DNA from: Polaromonas sp.
Lineage (GTDB): Bacteria > Pseudomonadota > Gammaproteobacteria > Burkholderiales > Burkholderiaceae_C
Assembly: GCF_029945895.1 (NCBI RefSeq)
Contig: NZ_JAQSDL010000040.1
Span: forward strand, 1-47,638
Length of the DNA stretch: 47,638 nt
Reading direction: 5' to 3'
This document shows, piece by piece, positions 1-7,599 of this stretch. The notes under the pieces are model-generated. The model did not search any database and had not been told where the DNA came from. It saw only the letters and a program-made list of their open reading frames with translations. The translations under genes and the position numbers were made by a program. Within the stretch, counting starts at the first letter, position 1. Every line of letters starts with the position of its first letter.

Positions 1-2
1 AC

Positions 3-506
3 AACTGCGCCCAGTGCCACGGCTCGGACGCACGCGGCAGCAAGGGTTTCCCCAATCTGACCGATGGTGACTGGCTGCACGGCGGTGCGCCTGCCAAGCT
101 TGTCGAGACCCTCACTCTGGGCCGGCAGGGCAACATGCCGCCCATGGCAGCGGCCGTGGGTACCCCCGATGACGTGAAGAATGTGGCTCACTATGTGCTC
201 AGCCTGTCCGGCAGTCCGCACGACTCGCTGCGCTCCCAGCTCGGCAAGGCCAAGTTCACGGCTTGTGCCGCCTGTCACGGGATGGACGGCAAAGGCAACC
301 AGGCCCTGGGTGCGCCCAACCTCACGGACGACATATGGCTGCACGGCTGGGGCGAACAGGCCATCGTCAGCATGGTCAATAACGGCAAGGTCAATGTCAT
401 GCCGGCCCAGGCAGGCAAACTGACCGAAGCGCAGATCCATGTGTTGTCGGCCTACGTCTGGGGCCTGTCCAACAAGCCGGCGACGCTCGCGACCGCGCGC
501 CCCTGA
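3..506 (+). CDS. ccoP: cbb3-type cytochrome c oxidase subunit III (CcoP), 3' part
   Basis: The reading frame is open from the first bases of the window, so the 5' end of the gene is missing; the internal ATG at 135 is not the true start. Two c-type haem motifs are visible: CAQCHG at the very beginning and CAACHG near position 270. Each is followed by the 'G-x-PNLTD' type loop and a distal Met in the 'GKVNVMPAQ' and 'GNMPPM' contexts, as in the dihaem periplasmic part of CcoP. CcoP carries electrons from soluble cytochrome c to the CcoN/O core of the high-affinity terminal oxidase. The next gene, ccoG, starts 20 bases downstream, which confirms the cco context. Subunit identity is confident; only the C-terminal two thirds or less is present. 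Confidence 0.93.
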   Translation, partial: NCAQCHGSDARGSKGFPNLTDGDWLHGGAPAKLVETLTLGRQGNMPPMAAAVGTPDDVKNVAHYVLSLSGSPHDSLRSQLGKAKFTACAACHGMDGKGNQALGAPNLTDDIWLHGWGEQAIVSMVNNGKVNVMPAQAGKLTEAQIHVLSAYVWGLSNKPATLATARP

Positions 507-526
507 TAACCGAAAGAGTTCACGCC

Positions 527-1945
527 GTGCAGGAAACCCCGGTCCGCAAGATCATCCCCATCGTTCCCGAGGAAGAGATATCGCTGTACGAGGCGCAGAA
601 GAAGCTGTATCCGCGTTCGGTGACCGGGTTGTTCGCCCGTTGGCGCTGGTTTTTCGTGTTCCTGACCCAACTGGTGTTTTACGGGCTGCCCTGGCTGGAA
701 TGGGGTCAGCGGCAGGCGGTGTTGTTTGACCTGGGGGCGCGCCGCTTCTACCTGTTCGGCGTCGTTTTGTATCCTCAGGACTTCATCTACCTGACAGGTC
801 TGTTGGTCATCAGCGCGCTGTCATTGTTCCTTTTTACGGCGGTGGCGGGCCGGCTGTGGTGCGGGTTCACCTGCCCGCAGACCGTCTATACCGAGATCTT
901 CCTCTGGATCGAGCGCAAGGTCGAGGGTGATCGTAGCGCGCGCATGCGACTGGATGCGGAGCCGGCTTCGGCGCGCAAGCTGCTGAAAAAGGGTAGCAAA
1001 CACTTTTTATGGATCGCCCTGTCGCTGTGGACCGGCTTCACCTTTGTGGGCTACTTCACCCCGATCCAGACTTTATGGGCGCAGGCTTTCACGCTGTCGT
1101 TCGGCCCCTGGGAGTGGTTCTGGGTGAACTTCTACGCCATCGCCACCTACGGAAACGCCGGTTTTCTTCGCGAGCAGGTGTGCAAATACATGTGTCCTTA
1201 TGCCCGCTTCCAGAGCGCCATGTTTGACCGGGACACCTTGATCGTGAGTTATGACACCGCTCGTGGTGAGCCCCGCGGCGCTCGCTCGCGCAAGGCCGAC
1301 CTGTCCACGCTCGCGTTGGGGGCCTGTGTGGATTGCACCCTGTGCGTGCAGGTCTGCCCGACGGGCATCGACATCCGCGAGGGACTGCAGTACGAATGTA
1401 TCGGTTGCGCGGCGTGCGTTGACGTGTGCGATACCGTGATGGACAAGATGAATTACCCCCGCGGGCTGATCCGCTTCAGCACCCAGAACGCCATGGCTGG
1501 TCAGTGGAATAAGGCCGAGTTGTGGCGCAGGGTGCGGCGCCCGCGTGTGCTGGTCTACAGTGTGATTCTTCTGGCGCTCTGTGTCGGACTCATGTGGAGC
1601 CTGCTTGAACGCACGCCGCTGAAGGTGGACGTGGTGAGGGACCGCGCAGCGTTATCGCGCATCGTGGCCGGCGGCAAGCTGGAGAACGTGTATCGGCTGC
1701 AGATCATGAACGCCACCGAGCAGCCGCAGCGTTACCGCATCACGGCGTCCGGTCTGGAAGGTCTGGCACTGGCTTCGGAGTCCGAAGTCGATATCGGGCC
1801 CGCCGAGTCGCGCTGGGTGCCGGTACGCCTGCAGATCGGCTACGGGTCGGCTACCCCCGGATCCCACGCGATCGAGTTCAAAGTCAGTGACCTTGCAGGC
1901 GAGAGCCATGTGAGCGAGAAGTCCATTTTCCTTGTCCCGCGATGA
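527..1945 (+). CDS. ccoG: cytochrome c oxidase accessory protein CcoG (FixG/RdxA)
   Basis: The 472-residue product matches the usual length of CcoG, a membrane ferredoxin-like protein needed for cbb3 oxidase maturation, probably in copper reduction/handling. Visible parts are several N-terminal membrane segments, CGFTCPQTVY and CKYMCPYARF cysteine motifs of the NapH/FixG type, and a double 4Fe-4S ferredoxin motif (CVDCTLCVQVCP and CIGCAACVDVC). A last membrane segment (about residue 345) follows, then an Ig-like C-terminal domain ending in a conserved 'EKSIFLVPR'. The start is GTG, the first start after the ccoP stop. The stop overlaps the fixH start (ATGATG), suggesting translational coupling. 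Confidence 0.95.
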   Translation: MQETPVRKIIPIVPEEEISLYEAQKKLYPRSVTGLFARWRWFFVFLTQLVFYGLPWLEWGQRQAVLFDLGARRFYLFGVVLYPQDFIYLTGLLVISALSLFLFTAVAGRLWCGFTCPQTVYTEIFLWIERKVEGDRSARMRLDAEPASARKLLKKGSKHFLWIALSLWTGFTFVGYFTPIQTLWAQAFTLSFGPWEWFWVNFYAIATYGNAGFLREQVCKYMCPYARFQSAMFDRDTLIVSYDTARGEPRGARSRKADLSTLALGACVDCTLCVQVCPTGIDIREGLQYECIGCAACVDVCDTVMDKMNYPRGLIRFSTQNAMAGQWNKAELWRRVRRPRVLVYSVILLALCVGLMWSLLERTPLKVDVVRDRAALSRIVAGGKLENVYRLQIMNATEQPQRYRITASGLEGLALASESEVDIGPAESRWVPVRLQIGYGSATPGSHAIEFKVSDLAGESHVSEKSIFLVPR

Positions 1946-2271
1946 TGGAGAGCACCATGAAGGAAAACAACATGAGTATTGTCCAGGCCCCCCGGGCCCC
2001 CCAGATGGCGCCCGCACCCTGGTGGAAATTCGGCTATGTCTGGATGGTGATTGCCGGTCCCGCCATCGTGGTGGTGGCCGGTTTTGCAACGCTCTGGCTT
2101 GCCTTGGTCAACCCCGAAACCCTGGTGGACGAAGACTACTACCGGAAAGGCATCGAAATCAACAAGACGCTTGCCGCAGAGAAGGACAAATCCCTCATGC
2201 CAGCGGTGCAGGGGCGCAACCATGCCGCCACGCCGCCCGGTGCCACTCCTGCGCCGGCCGGACAGCGCTGA
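1942..2271 (+). CDS. fixH: short FixH-family protein
   Basis: This 109-residue protein has one membrane segment (about residues 32-54, 'VWMVIAGPAIVVVAGFATLW') followed by the 'DEDYYRKGIEINKTL' block typical of FixH/CcoH proteins, which assist cbb3 oxidase assembly. It then ends in a Pro/Ala-rich tail, so the periplasmic domain of classical FixH (about 150-170 residues in total) is missing. The start overlaps the ccoG stop; ATGs at 1957 and 1972 are alternatives, and an AGGAAAA stretch lies before the latter. Family assignment comes from the YYRKG block and position after ccoG. Confidence 0.8.
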   Translation: MMESTMKENNMSIVQAPRAPQMAPAPWWKFGYVWMVIAGPAIVVVAGFATLWLALVNPETLVDEDYYRKGIEINKTLAAEKDKSLMPAVQGRNHAATPPGATPAPAGQR

Positions 2272-2294
2272 ACCACCAACAGACGGAGACAGCC

Positions 2295-2576
2295 ATGTGG
2301 AACCAGAAACTGATGTGGATCGCGTGGCCCGCGTTCCTGGGTGCTTGCGCGCTTGAGCTGCTTGTTTTTGCAGTGGTGGATCCGGGAGATCTGCACTGGT
2401 CCGGCCAGCCGCTTGGGCTTTCGCGGCAGGGCGTGTACACCGCGTCTTTTTTTATATTCTGGATGGTGTGCATGGTGTCGAGCGCATTGACCGCGCTGCT
2501 GGGAATGTCTTCTGCCGAGGTCAACCGCTGTCCCGTCCCCACGGGCGATCGTCCGGACAGTTGCCGCCCGCGGTAA
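2295..2576 (+). CDS. small two-helix membrane protein of the cco cluster, function unknown
   Basis: The 93-residue product has two hydrophobic helices (about residues 8-27 and 50-68) separated by a 'DPGDLHWSGQPLGLSRQGVYT' loop. It ends in a polar tail with two cysteines (NRCPVP and DSCRPR). The start is an ATG preceded by GGAGACAGCC at good spacing, 23 bases after fixH. I recall similar small proteins after fixH in Comamonadaceae but know no function. Its position suggests a role in cbb3 oxidase assembly or membrane housekeeping; that is inference. It sits where other genomes may carry ccoS or ccoI. Confidence 0.7.
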   Translation: MWNQKLMWIAWPAFLGACALELLVFAVVDPGDLHWSGQPLGLSRQGVYTASFFIFWMVCMVSSALTALLGMSSAEVNRCPVPTGDRPDSCRPR

Positions 2577-2619
2577 TGCGGATACGGGGTGCACTGGCGT
2601 ATTTCAGCACGGCACGGTC

Positions 2620-3258
2620 ATGACCACCCTGTTCGAAGACCGCGCCGACGCTGGTCGTGTCTTGGCCTCCCACCTGCAGGCATATGCGGGACGCGACGAT
2701 GTCGTTGTGCTGGCACTGGCGCGTGGCGGCGTGCCGGTGGCGTGGGAAGTGGCCCGGGCGCTGATTGCCGAACTTGACTTGCTGGTTGTGCGGAAGATGG
2801 GGGTTTCGGGCCGTCCCGATCTGGCCCTGGGTGCCATTGCCAGCGGCGGCGCAAGGTACATCGATCCCAAGGTACTGGTTGCCAGCGGGCTGAGCCCGCA
2901 GCAGCTCGAGGAGATCGTCGCGACCCAGAGCCGGGAACTGGCGCGCATCGATGCGCTGTATCGCGGGTCAAGGAAAGCCGTACGCATCGAAGGTCGCACG
3001 GTCATTGTGGTGGACGATGGTGTAGCCACCGGAGCCTCGATGTGCGCCGCGCTGATGGCTTTGCGGTCGGCCAAGCCCGCCTGGATTGTGGTGGCTGTGC
3101 CGGTCGCGCCCCCCGGTGCGCAGGAATGGATTGGGACCGCGGCGGATGAGTTTGTCTGCGCCCTGAGTCCGCCGGATTTCTGCGGTGTCGGAAGCTGCTA
3201 CCGCAACTTCACACCGGTCGGCGACGAGAAGGTACGCACGCTGCTGGCCGCGTCCTGA
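2620..3258 (+). CDS. phosphoribosyltransferase family protein
   Basis: This 212-residue type I PRTase-fold protein has the PRPP-binding loop VIVVDDGVATGAS at about residues 127-139 and an N-terminal 'FEDRADAGRVLASHL' block followed by 'LALARGGVPVAWEVA'. That arrangement is typical of orphan PRTases of unknown base specificity found beside stress genes in proteobacteria. The substrate cannot be read from the sequence. It follows the cco genes on the same strand after a 43-base gap, and lies near universal stress genes. A PRPP synthetase-like gene is encoded at 25387-26289, so a functional link through PRPP is possible. Confidence 0.85.
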   Translation: MTTLFEDRADAGRVLASHLQAYAGRDDVVVLALARGGVPVAWEVARALIAELDLLVVRKMGVSGRPDLALGAIASGGARYIDPKVLVASGLSPQQLEEIVATQSRELARIDALYRGSRKAVRIEGRTVIVVDDGVATGASMCAALMALRSAKPAWIVVAVPVAPPGAQEWIGTAADEFVCALSPPDFCGVGSCYRNFTPVGDEKVRTLLAAS

Positions 3259-3312
3259 AGCGCGCTCCCAGGTCAGCCCGCCCAAGTCAGCCCGTGTATC
3301 CTTGCCCCCACT

Positions 3313-3783
3313 TCAGTGAGCGGCTGGCTGGCTTTCCGTCTCCGATCGGATCACCAGCACCGGCACCGGGGCAAGCCGGATGACCTGCTCGGCTCCGCTA
3401 CCCAGCAACATGCGCCCGACGCCGCGTCGGCCATGGGTACCGACAACCACCAGATCTGCTTTCCATTGCCTGGCTGCCTCGGCCACCGTCTCGGCGAGAC
3501 GCTCTCCCAGAGTGTCGAAAAGCATCGTGTCCGCCTCCACGCCGGCGGCGGCGGCGATGGCCTTGGCGTCATTGAGGATCTGCGTCCCGGAGTCGCGCAT
3601 GATCCGGGTCATGTCTCCAGAATAGCCGCCAAACTGTTCATAACCGCTCAGGTAACTCAACTCCTCCAGCACATGAACAAGACGGACCCGGCCACCAGCA
3701 TCCCTGGCGAGTTGCAGGGCCGCTGTCAGGGCCTTGTTGGAGGTATCGCTGCCATCGACGGGGACAAGTATGCGCTGGTACAT
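3313..3783 (-). CDS. universal stress protein (UspA family)
   Basis: The 156-residue single-domain Usp begins 'MYQRILVPVDGSDTSNKAL' and ends with the ATP-binding signature GTHGRRGVGRMLLGSGAEQVI (G-2x-G-9x-G-S). The ATG at 3783 is chosen because AAGGA lies 7-8 bases upstream; an upstream TTG at 3798 lacks support. Such proteins bind ATP and aid survival during anaerobic or starvation stress. It is divergent from the PAS kinase gene, and a perfect FNR-type palindrome lies about 70 bases before its start, placing the site near -41.5 of a plausible transcript. Low-oxygen induction is therefore likely. Confidence 0.93.
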   Translation of the reverse strand: MYQRILVPVDGSDTSNKALTAALQLARDAGGRVRLVHVLEELSYLSGYEQFGGYSGDMTRIMRDSGTQILNDAKAIAAAAGVEADTMLFDTLGERLAETVAEAARQWKADLVVVGTHGRRGVGRMLLGSGAEQVIRLAPVPVLVIRSETESQPAAH

Positions 3784-3846
3784 GATCGATTCCTTCAAAG
3801 GCTGCCTTGGTTGGATTCAGTGTGAAGGGGTGGTGGAGGAAAGCCA

Positions 3847-3860
3847 TTGATGTGGATCAA
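3847..3860. promoter_or_regulatory. perfect FNR/ANR-type binding site
   Basis: TTGAT-GTGG-ATCAA matches the full FNR consensus TTGAT-N4-ATCAA on both arms. It lies between the divergent usp (start 3783) and histidine kinase (start 3972). The centre is 70 bases from the usp start, fitting a class II (-41.5) activation site with a leader of about 30 bases. It is about 118 bases from the kinase start, so control of that gene is less certain. Confidence 0.85.
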
Positions 3861-3971
3861 CGGCCTTTGATCGGGGAACTGGACAGAGGGAGAGTGTCAG
3901 CCTGGTCCCGGGTTGTCGCCACCCGGTTTGGGACAAAAAATGAGTACTTTTGGTCATTGCTACACTGAGGC

Positions 3972-5441
3972 ATGGATTTTTCTCCTATCGGTCTCCTGGA
4001 CACAGCCTCACTTGCTGATAACCCCGGCAGCGCAGCGGCTCTGCTTGCGGGGGTGCTGGACTCGGCCATGGATGCCATCATCACGGTGGATGAGAACCAG
4101 AACATTGTCTTGTACAACCGCGCAGCCGAAACAATCTTCGGATGGCCGCAGCAGGAGGTCATGCACCAGTCCCTCCAGAGGTTGATTCCCGGCCGTTTCC
4201 GGCAAGGACATGCCGGGCATGTCGAGCGTTTCGGAACCACTGGCGTGACATCGCGGCGTATGGGCACGCGCAATGTGGTTTACGGCCTGCGCGCCAACGG
4301 GGAGGAGTTTCCGCTGGATGCTTCTATTTCGCATCTGGACACACCGGACGGGAAGCTGTTCACGGTGATTCTGCGCGACATCACCGGTCGGCTGCTTGCG
4401 GAAGACGAACATGCGCGCCTGGCGGCCCTGCTGGACTCCGCCATGGACGGAATCATCACCGTGAACGACAAGCAGCAGATCGTGATGTACAACCGCGCGG
4501 CTGAAAAAATCTTCGGCTGGCCGAGCGGGCGGGCCCTGGGCCAGCCTCTGGGCGAGCTCATGCCCGAACGCTTTCGCGCCGGTCACGATGAACACGTACG
4601 CCGGTTCTCGGCAACCGGCGTCACCTCCCGACGCATGGGTGATGGCTCCTTGATTTACGGATTGCGCGCCAGCGGGGAGGAATTCCCGATGGACGCCTCC
4701 ATCTCCCAGCTCGACACGGCCGACGGGAAACTTTACACGGTGATCCTGCGCGACGTGACCGAGCGGGTCCGGGCCCAGCAGGAACGCAGTGCCTTTGCAG
4801 CTGCCGTGAATGCCGCGCGCGAGGAAGAAAAAACCCGGGTGGCCCGTGAGTTGCACGACGAGCTGGCGCAGTCGCTGACGGCGCTGAAGATGGACACCAT
4901 CTGGGTGCGCGACAACACCCGCGAGGCGCCCGATCTGGCCGCGGCCAAACTGACTGACATGCTGACGATGGTGGATGGCATGGTGGCTTCCACGCGCCGC
5001 ATTGCCGCTGACCTGCGGCCGTTGTTGCTGGACGACCTGGGCTTGCTGGCCGCCATCGAGTGGCTGGTCCATAACTTCAGCCAGCGCACGGGTGTGGCCT
5101 GCACGCTTTCAGCCCACGAGGACCTGGAGCTGCAGGAGCCTTATGCCACTGCCGTTTTTCGCATCGTTCAGGAGGCGCTGGCCAATGTTGCCAAACACGC
5201 CGGCGCGAGCGAAGTGGCTGTAGCCATCGACAGCCTGCCTGGCCAGATCATGCTGTCGGTACGCGACAACGGCCAGGGATTCGTGACGGGGATGCCGCGC
5301 AAGCCGCAGTCGTTGGGGCTGATGGGTTTGCATGAGCGGGCGCAATTGCTCAACGGACGCGTCAGCATTGACAGTGCGCCGGGGCAAGGTACGCGCATCG
5401 ACGTGACCATTCCTGTGCCCGAAGCGGAGACTGCCCGGTGA
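3972..5441 (+). CDS. tandem-PAS sensor histidine kinase (HisKA_3 type)
   Basis: The 489-residue protein has no obvious membrane segment and is likely cytoplasmic. Two closely similar PAS domains (about residues 22-135 and 148-262) share 'LLDSAMDxIITV', 'YNRAAExIFGWP', 'GHxxHVxRF' and 'GEEFPxDASIS', so they arose by duplication. They are followed by a NarX/DegS-type HisKA_3 segment (ARELHDELAQS, phosphoacceptor H295) and an HATPase domain with 'DNGQGF' and 'GLMGLHERA'. H80 and H205 in the PAS domains occupy the place of the haem-ligand His of FixL (PEPxRSxHDSY), with near-identical spacing to the following FPM block. The response regulator gene overlaps by four bases. Oxygen or redox sensing is plausible, not shown. 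Confidence 0.92.
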   Translation: MDFSPIGLLDTASLADNPGSAAALLAGVLDSAMDAIITVDENQNIVLYNRAAETIFGWPQQEVMHQSLQRLIPGRFRQGHAGHVERFGTTGVTSRRMGTRNVVYGLRANGEEFPLDASISHLDTPDGKLFTVILRDITGRLLAEDEHARLAALLDSAMDGIITVNDKQQIVMYNRAAEKIFGWPSGRALGQPLGELMPERFRAGHDEHVRRFSATGVTSRRMGDGSLIYGLRASGEEFPMDASISQLDTADGKLYTVILRDVTERVRAQQERSAFAAAVNAAREEEKTRVARELHDELAQSLTALKMDTIWVRDNTREAPDLAAAKLTDMLTMVDGMVASTRRIAADLRPLLLDDLGLLAAIEWLVHNFSQRTGVACTLSAHEDLELQEPYATAVFRIVQEALANVAKHAGASEVAVAIDSLPGQIMLSVRDNGQGFVTGMPRKPQSLGLMGLHERAQLLNGRVSIDSAPGQGTRIDVTIPVPEAETAR

Positions 5442-6082
5442 TCAGGATAGTGATTGCCGATGACCACGCTATTGTTCGCGAAGGTCTCAAGCGCATCGTC
5501 TCTTCAGCGGATGACCTGCGGGTGCTGGCCGAAGCGGCCGACGGAACCGAGGTCATGCAGCGCGTGCGTGAATTCGAGTTTGATGTCCTGGTGCTGGACC
5601 TGTCCATGCCGGGCCGCAGCGGCATGGAACTGATCAAGCTGGTGCGCAGTGAAAAACCGAAAGTGCGGATTCTTGTGCTCAGCATGCATCAGGAGCTTCA
5701 GTATGCCGTGCGCGCCATCAAGTCCGGGGCCAGCGGCTACCTGACCAAGGAGAGTGCCCCTGGGCAGTTGGAGCAGGCCATCCGCAAGATCGCGGCTGGC
5801 GGGGCCTTCATCAGCGCCGAAGTCGCCGAGCAGCTTGCCCTGAGTGCGATGCCAGGCGGAACCTCGGCACCGCACGAGTCGCTGTCGAACCGCGAATTCG
5901 AGGTGTTTCGCCTGATTGCTGCCGGCATTTCCGTGACGGACATCGCCACGCGCCTGAAACTTTCGGTGAAAACCATCAGCACCCACAAGGCCAACCTGAT
6001 GCAGAAGATGGGTCTGCAAAACCAGAGCGAGTTGATCCGTTACGCCATCAAGCACGGCGTGTCGGAGCCGCTGGAGCCCTGA
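5438..6082 (+). CDS. NarL/FixJ-family response regulator
   Basis: The 214-residue protein has an N-terminal receiver (acidic pair D8/D9, phosphoacceptor D54 in 'LVLDLSMPG', conserved K in 'GYLTKES') and a C-terminal LuxR-type helix-turn-helix ('LSNREFEVFRLIAAG', 'KLSVKTISTHKANLMQKMG'). It starts at a GTG overlapping the kinase stop (GTGA), so the pair is translationally coupled and is almost certainly a cognate two-component system. It probably controls nearby low-oxygen genes; no target site was identified. Confidence 0.94.
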   Translation: MIRIVIADDHAIVREGLKRIVSSADDLRVLAEAADGTEVMQRVREFEFDVLVLDLSMPGRSGMELIKLVRSEKPKVRILVLSMHQELQYAVRAIKSGASGYLTKESAPGQLEQAIRKIAAGGAFISAEVAEQLALSAMPGGTSAPHESLSNREFEVFRLIAAGISVTDIATRLKLSVKTISTHKANLMQKMGLQNQSELIRYAIKHGVSEPLEP

Positions 6083-6097
6083 GCCCTTGACCGGCGC

Positions 6098-6139
6098 TTG
6101 ACCTTCGTCAAGCCGCTGGCGGCGTCTGTCCCCTAAGGT
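6098..6139 (+). promoter_or_regulatory. FNR-like site with -10 element before the tandem usp gene
   Basis: TTGAC-CTTC-GTCAA (6098-6111) is a perfect inverted repeat and a common variant of the FNR/ANR box. TAAGGT at 6134-6139 stands where a -10 hexamer would be if the site were centred near -41.5. The tandem usp starts at 6171. The site also follows the response regulator stop, so it separates two units. Confidence 0.6.
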
Positions 6140-6170
6140 GGCGGGAACGCAATGGTCAAGGAGCCGCTCC

Positions 6171-7010
6171 ATGAAAACATTCCTCACGCAACTGCTGGTT
6201 CATCTGGACGCCTCGCCGCAGGCCCCGCAACGCCTGGAAGCAGGGTGCCGTATCGGGCAGGCTTACGGCGCGGCCGTGACCGGCCTTTACGCCGTGACCC
6301 CCAGTTTCGTGGCGCTGCCTTTTGCGCCCGAGGTCGGTCCGGGCGTGGCAGCGGCCTTGCGCGAGATGGATGACGAATTGCGCTCGCGCGCCCGCGCAGC
6401 TTTCGATCGCGTGCAGACGATGCCAGGCATGCAGGCTGCCTGGGCCGAAGCGGGCGATGATCCGGTCATGGGGGTCTTTGCCGAGCAGGCCCTGTATGCG
6501 GACCTGCTGGTGCTCGGCCAGCACGATCCCGCCAGTACGCCCGCGACCGGCGTGCCGGTCGATTTTGCCGAGTCTGTGATGGTCGCCAGCGGCAAACCGG
6601 CCCTGATCCTGCCCTACATCGGCGCCCCATCGTCCATCGGAGACACCGTGGTGCTTGCCTGGAAACCGACGCGCGAGGCGGCCCGGGCGGTCAGTGCTGC
6701 GCTGCCCATGCTGCAACGGGCCAGGCGCGTGCATGTCCTTTCCTGGTCGGACACGGACGAGGCGGTGAGCGGTCAGCGACTGGACCTGGACAGTTATCTC
6801 AAACTGCACGGGGTGGACGCGACCTGGCATCGCGAGACGGGAGAGCCCGAGTTGCTCGGTGAGTTGCTGCTGTCGCGTGCCTTCGACCTCGGGGCCGACC
6901 TGCTGGTGATGGGCTGCTACGGCCACAGCCGCGCGCGCGAGTGGGTGCTGGGCGGCACGTCCCGTACCGTGTTGCGGTCCATGACCCTGCCGGTGCTCAT
7001 GGCGCACTGA
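6171..7010 (+). CDS. tandem-domain universal stress protein
   Basis: The 279-residue protein is made of two Usp folds. The N-terminal half (1-145) has lost the glycine-rich ATP loop, while the C-terminal half keeps GCYGHSRAREWVLGGTSRTVL. This is the usual state of UspE-like tandem proteins. The ATG at 6171 is chosen because AAGGAG lies at about ten bases before it, and the preceding in-frame residues from the GTG at 6138 do not look like the family N-terminus. It follows the two-component system and an FNR-like site, so induction under low oxygen is likely. Confidence 0.9.
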   Translation: MKTFLTQLLVHLDASPQAPQRLEAGCRIGQAYGAAVTGLYAVTPSFVALPFAPEVGPGVAAALREMDDELRSRARAAFDRVQTMPGMQAAWAEAGDDPVMGVFAEQALYADLLVLGQHDPASTPATGVPVDFAESVMVASGKPALILPYIGAPSSIGDTVVLAWKPTREAARAVSAALPMLQRARRVHVLSWSDTDEAVSGQRLDLDSYLKLHGVDATWHRETGEPELLGELLLSRAFDLGADLLVMGCYGHSRAREWVLGGTSRTVLRSMTLPVLMAH

Positions 7011-7183
7011 CGGAGCGGTCACGGCGTGACGTTTGAGGGGGCGCCAATGCCCGGCACCTCCCTGCGCTCGGATTATTCCTAGAAGGGGTAGGCGCTCCGG
7101 TCTTCTGAATCCGGACTTCTCCGAGGGGTGCATTCAGCCGCTGCCTATGGCCGCCAGGTCCGGTTGCGGCCACAGTAGGAGCC

Positions 7184-7573
7184 ATGTCTTCCCGCCAAGC
7201 GCCTCTCAAAGTTTTTATCGCCGATGACTCGGTCCTGATCCGGGACCGTGTTACCGCCATGCTCGAAGCCAGCGCAATACGCGTCGTCGGTTCGGCTGCC
7301 ACGCCGCAGGATGCCATTGACGGCATCCTGGCCGCGTCGCCCGATGTGGTGGTGCTGGACGTCCAGCTCGAAGGCGGCTCCGGGCTGCAGGTTCTGCGCG
7401 CCGTCCACCTGGCCGCACCGGGCATCGCCTTTGTGGTGTTCAGCAGCAATTCCGGCCCCGCCTACCGAAAACGTTATTTCGGGGAGGGCGCCGAAGCTTT
7501 TCTCGACAAAAGCACCGAATTTGATCAGCTCGTTCAGACGGTGGCGAAAGTCGCCCCGTATGTCGCGTGCTGA
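7184..7573 (+). CDS. stand-alone receiver-domain protein (CheY-like)
   Basis: The 129-residue protein is a single receiver domain: acidic pair D14/D15, phosphoacceptor D59 in 'VVVLDVQLEGGSG', T/S switch in 'VVFSSNSG', and the conserved Lys in 'AFLDKSTEFDQ'. There is no output domain, so it must act through protein contacts or as a phosphate sink. It lies 26 bases before an FNR gene on the same strand and follows the two-component genes after a usp. The 173-base gap before it holds a short GTCAC-GGC-GTGAC inverted repeat (7018-7030) of unknown meaning. Confidence 0.88.
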   Translation: MSSRQAPLKVFIADDSVLIRDRVTAMLEASAIRVVGSAATPQDAIDGILAASPDVVVLDVQLEGGSGLQVLRAVHLAAPGIAFVVFSSNSGPAYRKRYFGEGAEAFLDKSTEFDQLVQTVAKVAPYVAC

Positions 7574-7599
7574 CGCCTGAATCCCCCAAGGAGAATCCC

